In this document: piece after piece, positions 1-7,167 of the stretch
Position numbering within the stretch: position 1 is the first letter of the stretch
How the letters are laid out: each line of letters opens with the position of its first letter
Assembly (NCBI GenBank): GCA_025934335.1
Contig: JAICYG010000057.1
Span: 1 to 14,881 of the forward strand
Length of the DNA: 14,881 nt
DNA from: Thermoleophilia bacterium
GTDB taxonomy: Bacteria > Actinomycetota > Thermoleophilia > Gaiellales > Gaiellaceae
Reading direction: 5' to 3'
The notes under the pieces: generated by a model
Told to the model about the DNA's origin: nothing
The model's input: only the letters and a program-made list of their open reading frames with translations
Database searches by the model: none
Position numbers and translations under genes: made by a program

Positions 1-676
1 CAGCGACCAGCGCCTCGAAGAGGGCTCGGTCTTCGCCGGCTTCCGGGTGCCACAGGACGCCGAGGGTGAAGCGGCGGCTCGGGTCCTCGAGCGCTTCCAG
101 GGTGCCGTCGGGGGCGCGGGCGGCTTCGCGGAGGCCCGAGCCCAGGCGGCCGAAGCCCTGGTGGTGGTGCGACTTCACGTCATGGCGGTTGCCGAGGATC
201 GAGCCGAGCCGCGTCCCCTCGAGCACCTCCACGTCGTGCTCCGAGAAGACGCCCGGCACCTCACGGTGCAGATCCGTCCCGACACGATCCGGCAGGTGCT
301 GCTCCAGGTCGCCGCCGAGCGCCACGTTCAGCACCTGCGAGCCGCGGCAGATCGCGAGCATCGGCACGTCACGCTCGAGCGCCGCGCGCATCAGCTCGAG
401 CTCGAAGTCGTCTCGCTCACGGAAGATGCCGACCGTCTCTGCGTGCGCCTTCGCGCCGTACAGCTGCGGGTCGAGATCGGAGCCGCCCGAGAAGACGAGC
501 CCGTCCACCGCCCCGAGCGTCTCCGGAAGAGATGCCCCCGGCGGCACGAGCAGCGGCGTCCCGCCGGCCTCGACGACCGCGCGCACGTAGTCGCCCGGTA
601 CGAGCGCCGCCTCCATGTTCCACGCGCCCCACGCCGCCGGGACGAGGTACGTCGTGACGCCGATGACGGGCCTCAT
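1..676 (-). CDS. puuD: Gamma-glutamyl-GABA hydrolase-like class I glutamine amidotransferase (PuuD family), 3' end cut by window
   Basis: Predicted cytosolic peptidase C26 enzyme that hydrolyses the gamma-glutamyl bond of gamma-glutamyl-GABA or a related gamma-glutamyl amine. Reading from ATG at 676 gives 225 residues up to the window edge with no stop; family members are about 230-260 residues, so only the C-terminal tail is missing. The nucleophile elbow is visible (MLAICRGSQVLNVALGG, Cys110). The rest of the triad is His210 and Glu212 in the HPE motif. SHHHQGFGRLG at about 169-179 matches the family's HHQ segment, and FSGGSDLDP at 62-70 is the usual oxyanion-side loop. The ATG lies 9 bp after the stop of the glutamine synthetase-like gene, so the two are co-transcribed. 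Family and reaction class are secure; the exact substrate is inferred from the neighbours. Confidence 0.9.
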   Translation of the reverse strand, partial: MRPVIGVTTYLVPAAWGAWNMEAALVPGDYVRAVVEAGGTPLLVPPGASLPETLGAVDGLVFSGGSDLDPQLYGAKAHAETVGIFRERDDFELELMRAALERDVPMLAICRGSQVLNVALGGDLEQHLPDRVGTDLHREVPGVFSEHDVEVLEGTRLGSILGNRHDVKSHHHQGFGRLGSGLREAARAPDGTLEALEDPSRRFTLGVLWHPEAGEDRALFEALVA

Positions 677-685
677 CGACCCACC

Positions 686-2017
686 CTAGCCACGCTCGTA
701 CAGCCGGGCGCGCTCCCAGTCCGTCACGACACGGTCGAACAGCTCCTGCTCCGTTCGCGCGTAGTTCAGGTAGTGATCGACCACGTCGTCGCCGAGAGCC
801 GAGCGTGCCATCGACCCGTTCGCGAGCGCTGCCGTCGCCTCCCGCAACGTCGACGGGAACCGCTCGACCGACGACTCGTACGCGTTCCCCTCGGATGCGG
901 GCGGCAGCTCCAGCTCGTGCTCGATTCCGTGGAGCCCCGCCGCGATCGTCGCCGCGAAAGCGAGGTACGGGTTGACGTCCCCGCCGGGGATCCGGCACTC
1001 GACCCGCTTCGCAGCTCCCGACCCGACGATCCGGAACCCGCACGTGCGGTTGTCCATGCCCCACGCGAGCGTGGTCGGCGCCCACGAGCCCGCCGCGTAC
1101 CGCTTGTACGAGTTGACGTTCGGCGCGAAGAACACCGCTAGCTCGCGTGAGCATGCGATCTGCCCCGCGAGGTAACGCGAGAACAGCTCCTCGTCGCCCG
1201 CGAACGCCGGCGAGCCGTCGCGCCACAGCGACGAGTGGATGTGGCACGAGGAGCCGATCCAGTCGTGGAACGGCTTCGCCATGAACGTGATCGAGCAGCC
1301 GTTCAGATGCGCGATCTCCTTCGCGCCGTTCTTGTAGATGACGTGGTTGTCGGCCATCGTCAGCGCGTCGGCGAAGCGGAAGTTGATCTCCTGCTGCCCC
1401 GGCCACGCTTCGCCCTTCGACGTTTCGACGCGGATGCCCGCGCCGTGCATGCCATTCCGGATCTGGCGCAGCAGCGGCTCGTCGTACGTGCTGGCGAGGA
1501 TGTGGTAGTCGAGGATGTACGGCACCGACGGCGTCAGGTCGCGGTAGTCCTTGCGATGCGCCTCCTCGTACGTCTCGCGCAGCAGGTAGAACTCGAGCTC
1601 CGAGCCGACCATCACCTCGAAGCCGAGCTCCCGCGCGCGCTCGAGCTGCGCGCGCAGCACCTGGCGCGGCGACGGTCGCACGGGGGTGCCGTCGAGCCAG
1701 AGGACATCGCACGACACCAGAGCCGTAGCCTCGAGCCATGGCAGCCGCCGCAGCGTCGCGAGGTCGGGCGCGAGCTCGAAGTCTCCGTACCCGCGCTCCC
1801 ACGACGCGATCTCGTAGCCCGGGACCGGGTCCATCTCCATGTCGAGCGCGAGCAGGTAGTTGCAACCCTCGGTGCCGTGCCCGTGGTCGACCTGCTCGAG
1901 GAAGAAGTCGCGGTGCAGGCGCTTCCCGAGCAGCCGCCCCTGCATGTCGGTGAACGCCATGATCACCGTATCGATCGACGTGTCCGAGCGTAGCTCGTCG
2001 AGCGTCAGCACACCCAT
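686..2017 (-). CDS. puuA: Glutamine synthetase-like gamma-glutamylpolyamine synthetase (PuuA family)
   Basis: A 443-residue ATP-dependent ligase of the glutamine synthetase superfamily. Metal and substrate motifs are intact: GSELEFYL (Glu140, Glu142), KGEAWPGQQEINFRF (Glu203, Glu210), SCHIHSSL (His259), NVNSYKRY (301-307) and ECRIPGGDVNPYL (from 340). The length and the replacement of ammonia-type motifs resemble enzymes that glutamylate amines such as putrescine rather than nitrogen-assimilating GlnA. The gene sits between an APC permease and a PuuD-like hydrolase, the core of a gamma-glutamyl putrescine route; a true GlnA role is less likely. Start choice: GGAGG ends only 2 bases before ATG 2017, an unusually short gap. 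The in-frame GTG two codons later (2011) has 8 bases of spacing, so it may be the true start. A hairpin lies directly upstream. Substrate is inferred. Confidence 0.87.
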   Translation of the reverse strand: MGVLTLDELRSDTSIDTVIMAFTDMQGRLLGKRLHRDFFLEQVDHGHGTEGCNYLLALDMEMDPVPGYEIASWERGYGDFELAPDLATLRRLPWLEATALVSCDVLWLDGTPVRPSPRQVLRAQLERARELGFEVMVGSELEFYLLRETYEEAHRKDYRDLTPSVPYILDYHILASTYDEPLLRQIRNGMHGAGIRVETSKGEAWPGQQEINFRFADALTMADNHVIYKNGAKEIAHLNGCSITFMAKPFHDWIGSSCHIHSSLWRDGSPAFAGDEELFSRYLAGQIACSRELAVFFAPNVNSYKRYAAGSWAPTTLAWGMDNRTCGFRIVGSGAAKRVECRIPGGDVNPYLAFAATIAAGLHGIEHELELPPASEGNAYESSVERFPSTLREATAALANGSMARSALGDDVVDHYLNYARTEQELFDRVVTDWERARLYERG

Positions 2018-2059
2018 GCCCTCCTTCGTGGAGGGAGCCGGCTTGCACCGGCTCCCTCC
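2018..2059 (-). promoter_or_regulatory. Leader hairpin with a competing Shine-Dalgarno-sequestering stem before the GS-like gene
   Basis: In the 63 bp between the permease stop and the GS-like start, the minus-strand RNA has a perfect 12-bp stem (GGAGGGAGCCGG at 2059-2048, CCGGCTCCCTCC at 2041-2030) with a 6-base loop. The last six bases of its 3' arm (CCCUCC) are also perfectly complementary to GGAGGG of the Shine-Dalgarno at 2024-2019, with a 5-base loop (ACGAA). The two structures cannot coexist. The long stem leaves the ribosome site free; breaking it would let the site be masked. There is no U-tract, so a simple intrinsic terminator is unlikely, although a stem stabilising the permease mRNA is possible. 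The pairing is seen; regulation is inferred. Confidence 0.6.
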
Positions 2060-2080
2060 GATCCGGTCGTCGCGTCGATC

Positions 2081-3664
2081 CTACGCCGAGGACGTGGCGG
2101 TGCCCGGCGTGGGCGCGTCGTATTCCGCTTCGATGCGTTCGAGCTCCGCCTCGGTTCCCTGCACGATCGGCCCCTTGAACCACTTGCGGGCCGAGAGAAT
2201 CCACCAGCCGCCGGCGAGGACGATCACTCCGCCGACAGTGATCGGCGCGTAGTTGACGACGTTCCAGTCGAATCCGTCGTGCCAAGGGATGCCTGTTGGC
2301 GTGATCGGCATCAGGAAGAGAATCGAGATGAAGACGATCCAGACGAACGCGATCGGATTGATCCACCGGTAGTGCCTCCCGAGCGTCCAGGCCCCGGGCT
2401 GGAACGACGCGCCGACACGCCAGCGCAGGAAGATCGGGACGCCGTAGGCGATGTACAACCCGATCACGGCCACCGAGGTGCCAACGAGGTAGCCGACGGT
2501 GTTGTTCCAGTACGTCGGCAGCATCAGCGCCCACGAGAGGACGGCGATCGCGATGACGGCGTTCACCGGCACGCGGAGCCGGCTCACCTTGCGGAAGATC
2601 GACCTGCCTCCCGGAACGGCGCCGTCGCGGGAGAAGGCAAACATCATTCGCGACGCCGCGGTCACCGATGCGAGCCCGCAGAAGAACTGGGCCACGCAGG
2701 CGATCACGAGCAAGAACTCGGCCCACCGTGTGCTCATCGAGCTTTGCCAGATATACGTGACCGCGTAGCCGCCGGCCGCGATCGTCCCTTTCTGGTCGGG
2801 GACGGCGAAGGTGACCGCGACGAGCAGGATGAAGCCGAAGATCACCGACATCACGACCGACATGACGACTCCCCACGCGGCGGCCCGCGACGCTCGCCGC
2901 GTCTCTTCGCTCATGTGCGCGGAGGCGTCATAACCGGTGTACGTGTACTGCGCCATCAGCAGGCCGATCCCCACCACGAACCAGAAGACCGGGTGGGCGA
3001 AGCTCGAGCCGCTGAAACCTGAGTTGTTGATCGTGTGCGCGAAGACGAAATGTGCCGACTGATGGTGGTCAGGCACGACGATCAACACGAGCACGATCAC
3101 CGCGACGCCGGCCATGTGCCACCAGGCGGAGATTGAGTTGATCAGCGCCAGGATCCGCACGCCGTTCAGGTTCAGGAGCAGGTGCGCGGCCATGATCGCC
3201 GTGAACGTGAGGAAGACCGTGTGTCTCCCCGTGCTGACGCTCGGGAACCAGAGATTCATCAGGGAGGTCCAGAAGATCGCGGCGCCGTAGTCGATCGCAG
3301 CGGTGACGCCGATCTGGCCGATCAGGTTGAACCAGCCCGAGAACCAGCCCCAGGCGGGAGATCCGAGCTTGGACGACCAGTAGTAGATCGCGCCGGCCGT
3401 CGGCATCGCCGACGCCACCTCGCCCATCGCGAGCGCAACCAGGATGACGAAGAAGCCGACGAAGAGCCAGCCCCAGGTGACGACGATCGGGCCTCCCCAC
3501 TGGAACCCGATGTAGTACGAGGTGAGGCACCCCGCGAGGATCGAGATGATCGTGAACGAGATCGCGAAGTTCGAGAACCCGCCCATCTCCCGGTACAGCA
3601 CCTGCGCATAGCCAAGCTTGTGCAGGAGCGTCGAGTCCTCGTCGTGGTGCACGGGGGTATCCAC
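2081..3664 (-). CDS. APC-superfamily amino acid / amine permease
   Basis: A 527-residue polytopic inner-membrane protein of the AA_permease_2 type, importing an amino acid, GABA or polyamine by cation symport. About twelve hydrophobic segments run from residue 30 to about 495. The first contains the family's GGFSNFAISFTIIS signature with an unwound glycine region, followed by GFQWGGPIVVTWGW and EVASAMPTAGAIYYW. The loop HMSEETRRASRAAAWG in mid-protein is a hallmark of the GabP/Uga4-like branch. Cytosolic tails are hydrophilic and acidic. Start is GTG 3664, supported by a strong Shine-Dalgarno GGAGGAGG (3680-3673) 8 bases upstream. It is first in the permease-GS-PuuD unit, so its substrate is probably the amine that the GS-like enzyme glutamylates. 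Family is secure; substrate is inferred. Confidence 0.88.
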   Translation of the reverse strand: MDTPVHHDEDSTLLHKLGYAQVLYREMGGFSNFAISFTIISILAGCLTSYYIGFQWGGPIVVTWGWLFVGFFVILVALAMGEVASAMPTAGAIYYWSSKLGSPAWGWFSGWFNLIGQIGVTAAIDYGAAIFWTSLMNLWFPSVSTGRHTVFLTFTAIMAAHLLLNLNGVRILALINSISAWWHMAGVAVIVLVLIVVPDHHQSAHFVFAHTINNSGFSGSSFAHPVFWFVVGIGLLMAQYTYTGYDASAHMSEETRRASRAAAWGVVMSVVMSVIFGFILLVAVTFAVPDQKGTIAAGGYAVTYIWQSSMSTRWAEFLLVIACVAQFFCGLASVTAASRMMFAFSRDGAVPGGRSIFRKVSRLRVPVNAVIAIAVLSWALMLPTYWNNTVGYLVGTSVAVIGLYIAYGVPIFLRWRVGASFQPGAWTLGRHYRWINPIAFVWIVFISILFLMPITPTGIPWHDGFDWNVVNYAPITVGGVIVLAGGWWILSARKWFKGPIVQGTEAELERIEAEYDAPTPGTATSSA

Positions 3665-3710
3665 CTGCCTGACCTCCTCCTAAGGTTGTGACGGTTGGCG
3701 CTAGGGGCCG

Positions 3711-3740
3711 ATTCTCCGCCAGCGGGAGGTCGGAACACAA
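3711..3740 (-). promoter_or_regulatory. Candidate promoter for the permease-GS-PuuD operon
   Basis: The 92-bp divergent gap between the permease and the PhzF-family gene holds, on the minus strand, TTGTGT (3740-3735) and GAGAAT (3716-3711) separated by 18 bp. These match the sigma-70 -35 and -10 consensus at 3 of 6 and 4 of 6 positions. Transcription would start near 3704, giving about 40 bases of leader before GTG 3664 that include the Shine-Dalgarno. Placement in the only available gap is its best support; the matches are weak. Confidence 0.3.
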
Positions 3741-3744
3741 GGGG

Positions 3745-3750
3745 TAGGCT
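3745..3750 (+). promoter_or_regulatory. -10 element of a probable leaderless promoter for the PhzF-family gene
   Basis: TAGGCT fits the actinobacterial -10 pattern TANNNT. It ends 6 bases before GTG 3757, so transcription would begin at or within a base of the start codon. No Shine-Dalgarno is visible immediately upstream of the GTG, which agrees with a leaderless mRNA. No convincing -35 box is seen. Confidence 0.45.
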
Positions 3751-3756
3751 CGACCG

Positions 3757-4605
3757 GTGCGCCGCTTCCGCTACGTCATCGCCGACGTGTTCACCGACGA
3801 GCCGCTCACCGGGAACGCGCTCGCGGTCTTCACGGACGCCCGCGACCTGAGCGAGACCGACATGCAGGTGCTCGCGCGCGAGACGAACCTGTCGGAGTCG
3901 GTGTTCGTGCTGCCTCCGACGACGGCGGAGGCGGACGTCCGGATCCGCATCTTCACGCCGGCGGTCGAGCTCCCCTTCGCAGGCCACCCGACGCTCGGGG
4001 CCGCGTTCGTGCTCGGCGGACCCCTCTCGAAGATCGTGCTGCGGATCGAGACCGGTGCGGGCATCGTCCCGGTGACGCTCGAGCGCGACGGCGCACAGAT
4101 CGTCTTCGGTCGGATGGAACAGCCGGTCCCGCGCTGGGAGAGCGTGGTGGATCCAGCGCCGATCCTTGCTGCGCTCGGCGTCGAGCGCTCCGGCCTGCCG
4201 GTCGAGCGCTACGACCTCGGGCCGGGGCACGTCTACGTCGAGCTCGACTCGCCGGGAGCCGTCCAGGGGCTGTCGCCCGACATCGGCGCTCTCGCCAGGG
4301 CGACGCAGGACGGCGTCAACTGCTTCGCGCATGTCGAGGGGAGCCGCTGGAAGACGCGGATGTTCGCGCCGAACCACGGCGTCGCCGAGGATCCCGCGAC
4401 CGGCTCGGCGGCCGGCCCGCTCGCGGTCCACCTCGCGCGGCACGGCCGGATCGCCTTCGGCGAGCAGATCGAGATCTCGCAGGGGGCGGAGATCCACCGT
4501 CCCTCGACGCTCTTCGCGACCACGGAGGGCGAGGGCGACCGCATCGACCGTGTCGAGGTCGGCGGCTCGGCCGTCCTCGTCGCCCGCGGCGAGTTCGGCT
4601 TCTAG
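3757..4605 (+). CDS. PhzF-family isomerase/epimerase
   Basis: A 282-residue cytosolic protein of the PhzF (phenazine biosynthesis-like) superfamily, which has a diaminopimelate-epimerase-like double fold. Visible motifs: DVFTDEPLTGNALAVF near the N terminus, RETNLSESVFV with the likely catalytic acid Glu47, ELPFAGHPTLGAAFVL (His77), and in the second half GVAEDPATGSAAGPLAVHL containing the conserved Asp212. Length is normal for the family. Most PhzF homologues outside phenazine clusters have no assigned substrate, and no phenazine gene is nearby, so no pathway is claimed. It is the only plus-strand gene here, diverges from the permease operon, and ends 2 bp before the stop of the convergent Asp-box gene. 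The GTG start follows a -10-like box, suggesting leaderless translation. Confidence 0.9.
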   Translation: MRRFRYVIADVFTDEPLTGNALAVFTDARDLSETDMQVLARETNLSESVFVLPPTTAEADVRIRIFTPAVELPFAGHPTLGAAFVLGGPLSKIVLRIETGAGIVPVTLERDGAQIVFGRMEQPVPRWESVVDPAPILAALGVERSGLPVERYDLGPGHVYVELDSPGAVQGLSPDIGALARATQDGVNCFAHVEGSRWKTRMFAPNHGVAEDPATGSAAGPLAVHLARHGRIAFGEQIEISQGAEIHRPSTLFATTEGEGDRIDRVEVGGSAVLVARGEFGF

Positions 4606-4607
4606 GT

Positions 4608-4988
4608 CTACACGGCCAGCGCGAGGATCTCCGGCAGCTCGCCGGCGAGCGCCGTCCAGAAGACGCCGCCGTCCCGCGACACGTACAACCGGTTCCGCGC
4701 GGCATAGACGATCGTGTCCGGGTCCGCGGCGGCGATCGTGACCGCGCTGCCGCGTGGAAGCCCGCGACCCGACTCGCGCCAGGTCGTGCCGGCGTCGTGC
4801 GACACGAGCAGCGGCGGCTTCGCGTCGACCGCTGCGACGACAGTTGCTCCGACCGCGGCCGCCGCGATCACACGCGGCAGGTTGAGCACCGGCTCGGGCT
4901 CGCGCTCGAACGGCTCGCCCGGTGCGACCTCGCCCGTCTCCAGGTCGACGGCGAAGGTGCCGCCCACGGTGTCGACCACCGCCATCAC
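4608..4988 (-). CDS. Small Asp-box (BNR/sialidase-type repeat) protein of unknown function
   Basis: A 126-residue protein with two good Asp-box motifs of the S-x-D-x-G-x-x-W type: SHDAGTTW (63-70) and SRDGGVFW (104-111). Each would end a beta hairpin in a propeller blade. Exo-sialidase-like or photosynthesis-stability-factor-like propellers need several hundred residues, so this protein has at most two or three blades and could only form a propeller by oligomerising, or it is a remnant. It has no signal peptide or membrane segment. GTG 4988 overlaps the PfkB-kinase stop by 4 bp (GTGA); ATG 4985, immediately after, is an equally good start. Coupling to the kinase suggests the same operon under the TPP riboswitch. 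No function is assigned. Confidence 0.7.
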   Translation of the reverse strand: MMAVVDTVGGTFAVDLETGEVAPGEPFEREPEPVLNLPRVIAAAAVGATVVAAVDAKPPLLVSHDAGTTWRESGRGLPRGSAVTIAAADPDTIVYAARNRLYVSRDGGVFWTALAGELPEILALAV

Positions 4989-5746
4989 GGCGAGGAGAGC
5001 AGTGAGGCGACGACGGCCGTCGCGCGGCGTGCCGCTCCGACCGGGTTGAAGCCGGCGTTCCGGCCCACGATGTAGGCGGTTGCGAACGCGTCGCCGGCGC
5101 CGGTCGGGTCGGCGTCGATCGCCCGCGCCGGCACGAACTCGGCGGCGCCGCCCCAGTGGACGGTCGAGCCGCGGGAGCCGTGAGTGACGACCACCTCGCG
5201 AACGCGCAGCGCGTCGACGTCGCCGATCGCCTCGGCTTCCTCGTCTGCGAGCTTCAGCACCCAGACGTGCCGGAGGATGTCACGGTCGAAGTCGTCGTCG
5301 AGCACGAGCGGCCCGACGCGCGCCGGCCGCACGAGGCCTTGCCCGTCGAGCGACACGCGGTAGCGGCGGGAGAGCCGCGCGAGTGTCTCGGCCGGCCACT
5401 CCGCACGCGAGAGCGCTGCGACGTGCACCCAGCGCGCGCGGAGCTCGGGCACGTCGGCTGCGCGCCAGCTGTCGCCGATCTCCTCGATCGACATCGTGCG
5501 CCGGTCGCCGTCGTACGTGAACGAGAACGCCGCGGTCGTCGTCCCCGGAACGAATCGCACGGGCGTTCCCAGCCGCACGAGCGGCGGCAGGAGGAGTGAC
5601 CGGTCCTCGACCGCGCAGCGGGTGACGACGCGTGCGGGCACGCGTAGCCGCTGCAGCGCGCGGGCTCCGTGCAGGGCCCCGCCGCCGGCGCGCGACGGCC
5701 CGCCCGGAACCAGGTCACGCGAGAGATTCCCGAGCAGCCCGATCAC
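4985..5746 (-). CDS. PfkB-family carbohydrate/vitamin-precursor kinase
   Basis: A 253-residue cytosolic kinase of the ribokinase/PfkB superfamily, somewhat shorter than the usual 290-330. The N-terminal glycine-rich substrate region (GLLGNLSRD, then RAGGGALHGARAL at 19-31) is present. So are LKLADEEAEAI (164-174), VVTHGSRGS (186-194) and the signature DADPTGAGDAFATAY (211-225) with the catalytic base Asp219. The sequence looks more like sugar or nucleoside PfkB kinases than classical ThiD. GTG 5746 begins 32 bp inside the preceding permease gene, and later starts would remove the first glycine motif. It follows a TPP-riboswitch-controlled permease, so it may phosphorylate the imported compound, for example a hydroxymethylpyrimidine-like precursor. 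The family is secure; this role is inference. Confidence 0.85.
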   Translation of the reverse strand: MIGLLGNLSRDLVPGGPSRAGGGALHGARALQRLRVPARVVTRCAVEDRSLLLPPLVRLGTPVRFVPGTTTAAFSFTYDGDRRTMSIEEIGDSWRAADVPELRARWVHVAALSRAEWPAETLARLSRRYRVSLDGQGLVRPARVGPLVLDDDFDRDILRHVWVLKLADEEAEAIGDVDALRVREVVVTHGSRGSTVHWGGAAEFVPARAIDADPTGAGDAFATAYIVGRNAGFNPVGAARRATAVVASLLSSP

Positions 5747-7076
5747 GGACGACCGCCCGCGCGAGGAGTGCGAGGACGAAGGCCGCGGCGAAGCTCGGCA
5801 GCGACGCGCCGCCCCACGGCAAGGCGTGCGGGTGCGCGTGGGCGACGACGCTCGTCCACCAGCCGGGGCCCTGCGGGGAGAGCCACTGGTAGAGGCAGAA
5901 GCCGACGAGCCATGCCACGATCATCTCCGGTCGGAGCTCCGGCGCGCGGAAGACAGCGTCGTGGTCGTAGTGCCTGCCGGCGAGCAGCCAGTCGGCGAGG
6001 AGCACCGCAAGGAGCGGCACGAAGAACGAGCCGAGCAGGTAGAGGAACGGCTGGTAGTTCCGCAGGTCGACGAGGAGCGCCCCTACCGTCGCCGTCGCCG
6101 CGAACACGGCGACGAGCAGCCGCTGCGGGACGTGTGGGACGAGGTTCTGCAGGCTGACCGCGCCCGAATAGACGTTTGCGAACGCCTCGTCGCTCTCGTC
6201 GACCGTCAGCGCGAGGAGCGCGAGGATGCTCGCGGCGCCGCCCGCGGCGATCGCGGTCAGCAGCGCGGGCGCCTCGCTGATGTGGCGCGAGAGGGCGATC
6301 ACCGCCCCGAGCGCGAACAGCGGCACCGTCGGGACGAAGTAGCCGACACCGGCGCTGAGGAAGCCGACCCGCCGCGAGCGCGAGAAGCGCGTGTAGTCGG
6401 CGACGAGCGGCGTCCAGCTGATGATCGACGCGAGCACGAGGTCGAAGCCCGCCCAGAAGGCGTGCGTCCCGGGTCGGTGCCAGAGCGCCACCGGATGCCG
6501 GCCGTGCAGCGACCACCACGCGAGGTAGACGAGCGACGCGATCACGATCCAGACCGCGAACTTCCGGACGTACTTGCGCACGAAGCCGACCGGGCCGAGG
6601 AACGCGAGCGCCGTGGCGACGGCGCCGAACAGGATCTTCCAGAACGCGACGCCGCCGAAGCCGAGCACCTGCTCCGAGAGGGCGCTCGCGCCGGTCGCGA
6701 TGATGATCAGCTCGAAGACGGACCAGCCGAGGCACTGGAGGACGTTCAGGGCGGTGGGGAGGTAGGAGCCGCGGCGGCCGAGCGGGGCGCGCATCAGCAC
6801 CATCGCCGGCACGCGCGCGTCCGCGCCGATCAGGCCGCCGAGGCCGAGCAGGAGGTTGCCGACGAGGGCGGCCGCGACGATCGCCGCCACCGCCTGCGGC
6901 AGCGATAGCGCCAGGCCGAACTCGTCCACGGGCAGGACGAGGAACGCGCCGGCGACGATGACGAGCAGCGAGACGGAGAGGTTCGCCCAGAGCAGGAAGC
7001 CGTCGAGGAAGCCGAGGACGCGGAGACGGTCGGGGACGGGGTGGATCCCCCAGCTCGGTGTCTCTTCGTCGGCCAC
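5715..7076 (-). CDS. cytX: NCS1-family permease under TPP riboswitch control, probable CytX (hydroxymethylpyrimidine uptake)
   Basis: A 453-residue polytopic membrane protein of the nucleobase:cation symporter-1 family. About twelve hydrophobic segments are seen, with the family features APLGRRGSYLPTALN and GWSVFELIIIATGASA in the first third and SWTPLVADYTRFSR in the middle. The frame is open to 7145, but that extension reads straight through the riboswitch. I chose GTG 7076, which has AAGGGAG (7088-7082) five bases upstream; the resulting protein begins ADEETPSWGI, a typical pre-helix sequence. NCS1 genes behind TPP riboswitches have been assigned as CytX, importing hydroxymethylpyrimidine or related thiamine precursors (comparative genomics). 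Family and regulation are strong; substrate is inferred from the riboswitch. The next gene, a PfkB kinase, overlaps its 3' end. Confidence 0.88.
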   Translation of the reverse strand: MADEETPSWGIHPVPDRLRVLGFLDGFLLWANLSVSLLVIVAGAFLVLPVDEFGLALSLPQAVAAIVAAALVGNLLLGLGGLIGADARVPAMVLMRAPLGRRGSYLPTALNVLQCLGWSVFELIIIATGASALSEQVLGFGGVAFWKILFGAVATALAFLGPVGFVRKYVRKFAVWIVIASLVYLAWWSLHGRHPVALWHRPGTHAFWAGFDLVLASIISWTPLVADYTRFSRSRRVGFLSAGVGYFVPTVPLFALGAVIALSRHISEAPALLTAIAAGGAASILALLALTVDESDEAFANVYSGAVSLQNLVPHVPQRLLVAVFAATATVGALLVDLRNYQPFLYLLGSFFVPLLAVLLADWLLAGRHYDHDAVFRAPELRPEMIVAWLVGFCLYQWLSPQGPGWWTSVVAHAHPHALPWGGASLPSFAAAFVLALLARAVVRDRAARESLA

Positions 7077-7085
7077 GTGCACTCC

Positions 7086-7156
7086 CTTCGCCGGCATGAC
7101 CCGGATCAGGTTCGACGGGTGTGATCTCAGCCCCGGACGGGGCACCCCGGTAGAAG
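7086..7156 (-). promoter_or_regulatory. TPP riboswitch (THI element)
   Basis: The minus strand carries the conserved parts of the thiamine pyrophosphate aptamer in order: GGGGTGCC, then GGGGCTGAGA (CTGAGA at 7130-7125), then ACCTGATC (7111-7104), then ATGCCGGCG. The closing stem pairs CUUC (7156-7153) with GAAG (7089-7086). Those last bases are part of the Shine-Dalgarno AAGGGAG of the NCS1 permease. TPP binding should therefore stabilise the closing stem and block translation. No terminator stem with a U-tract is visible, which also points to translational control. It starts only 11 bases after the modC stop. Confidence 0.95.
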
Positions 7157-7167
7157 ACGAACGGTAA

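Noticed and set aside
417..2876. 819-residue open frame on the minus strand across the PuuD, GS-like and permease genes
   Set aside because: Its translation is arginine- and alanine-rich low-complexity sequence, a usual shadow in GC-rich DNA, while the alternative frames show intact enzyme motifs.
4637..4650. 14-bp perfect palindrome GCTCGCCGGCGAGC at the convergent gene ends, considered as a bidirectional terminator
   Set aside because: It has no loop and no T-tract, lies inside the Asp-box coding region, and GC-rich palindromes of this size arise by chance here.
5496..6908. 470-residue plus-strand open frame opposite the NCS1 permease and kinase
   Set aside because: It is a highly charged Arg/Glu/Asp-rich antisense shadow of the permease; no domain is recognisable and the minus-strand product is clearly a membrane transporter.
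7077..7145. N-terminal extension of the NCS1 permease to 7145
   Set aside because: These codons are the TPP aptamer itself; the Shine-Dalgarno and typical N terminus support GTG 7076.
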